The notes under the pieces are model-generated. The model was not told the DNA's origin and searched no databases. It saw only the letters and a program-made list of their open reading frames with translations. From Nocardioides sp. WS12 (GTDB taxonomy: Bacteria > Actinomycetota > Actinomycetes > Propionibacteriales > Nocardioidaceae): a stretch of DNA of 64,000 nt. The translations under genes were made by a program, and so were the position numbers. This document shows positions 63,800-64,000 of this stretch, in pieces (positions within the stretch are counted from its first letter, which is position 1; every line of letters starts with the position of its first letter). The stretch spans positions 1,116,001 through 1,180,000 of the forward strand of contig NZ_CP053928.1 of NCBI RefSeq assembly GCF_014108865.1. Reading direction: 5' to 3'.

Positions 63800-64000
63800 A
63801 TGGCGCGGGCAGACAAGCAAGCCGCCGTCGCGGAGATCGCTGAAGCATTCAGCGAATCCGCCGGCGCTGTGCTGACCGAGTACCGCGGTCTCACCGTCAA
63901 GGAGCTGCAGAACCTTCGCCGCTCCCTTGGTGAGAACGCCAGCTACGCCGTGGTCAAGAACACGCTGGCCAAGTTGGCCGCCAACGAGGCCGGCATCACC
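63800..64000 (+). CDS. rplJ: 50S ribosomal protein L10, 3' end beyond window
   Basis: First 67 residues visible: [20 protein letters not shown], then [20 protein letters not shown] and [13 protein letters not shown], typical of L10, the base of the L7/L12 stalk. GGAAGGAG lies 5-12 nt before the ATG. The gene runs past the window edge. Confidence 0.95.
   Translation, partial: MARADKQAAVAEIAEAFSESAGAVLTEYRGLTVKELQNLRRSLGENASYAVVKNTLAKLAANEAGIT

Noticed and set aside
1..64000. CRISPR array, insertion sequence, prophage or rRNA operon
   Set aside because: No regularly spaced repeats, transposase or phage gene was found on reading both strands, and no rRNA sequence was recognised.

Overview
The window is GC-rich DNA with dense genes, frequent GTG starts, 4-bp ATGA or GTGA gene overlaps, menaquinone (not ubiquinone) synthesis, a 14-gene complex I operon, KorAB, a Rv3722c-type aspartate aminotransferase and F420-type nitroreductase-like genes. 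Together these point to a high-GC actinomycete, most likely of the Nocardioidaceae (Nocardioides or a close relative). The genus is inferred from gene order and protein style, not from a marker gene. Apart from some small repeats it reads as core chromosome: no phage, insertion sequence, CRISPR array or rRNA operon was seen.

Layout. 1-8016: menaquinone genes (menC partial, menD, later menG), a CPA1 antiporter fused to a UBP-type zinc finger, a metallo-beta-lactamase-fold hydrolase, an L,D-transpeptidase and small membrane proteins. 8017-8381: a gene-free stretch holding a large imperfect inverted repeat. 8382-25151: nuoABCDEFGHIJKLMN followed by an overlapping polyprenyl diphosphate synthase, so proton-pumping NADH dehydrogenase and the side chain of its quinone acceptor are made from one block; a 162-bp palindromic element lies between nuoL and nuoM. 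25267-28935: flavin reductase and, on the minus strand, korAB. 29281-32990: a sulfate ABC transporter. 33104-39183: small membrane and SRPBCC genes, an MNT nucleotidyltransferase with a short partner (possible HEPN remnant), a lytic transglycosylase, yajQ, tRNA-Tyr, two secreted proteins and an LD-carboxypeptidase. 39200-45379 (minus): a four-gene operon with an iron-box-like promoter, encoding an adenylation-carrier-acyltransferase-3 fusion protein and a ferric-iron type ABC transporter. 45426-54554: a nitroreductase-like gene with a KstR-like operator, a membrane protein, an MptB-type mannosyltransferase, an old-yellow-enzyme, a glycosyltransferase, pirin, an LrgAB-like pair and an amidase. 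54617-64000: the translation block (tRNA-Thr, tRNA-Met, rpmG, HadAB-like dehydratase, murB, adenosine deaminase, tRNA-Trp, secE, nusG, rplK, rplA, a lipoprotein, aspC, and rplJ behind a structured leader).

The strongest lead for something new is the 39.2-45.4 kb operon: activation domain, carrier and membrane acyltransferase joined in one polypeptide, translationally coupled to an iron transporter, behind overlapping iron-box-like sequences that cover a leaderless promoter. Other points worth checking are the nuoL-nuoM hairpin element that carries the nuoM ribosome binding site, a dispersed repeat built into the coding starts of nuoC and nuoG and into menD, two matching KstR-like operators at unlinked genes, the autoregulatory-looking palindrome of the MNT gene, and a very regular leaderless promoter spacing at many genes.
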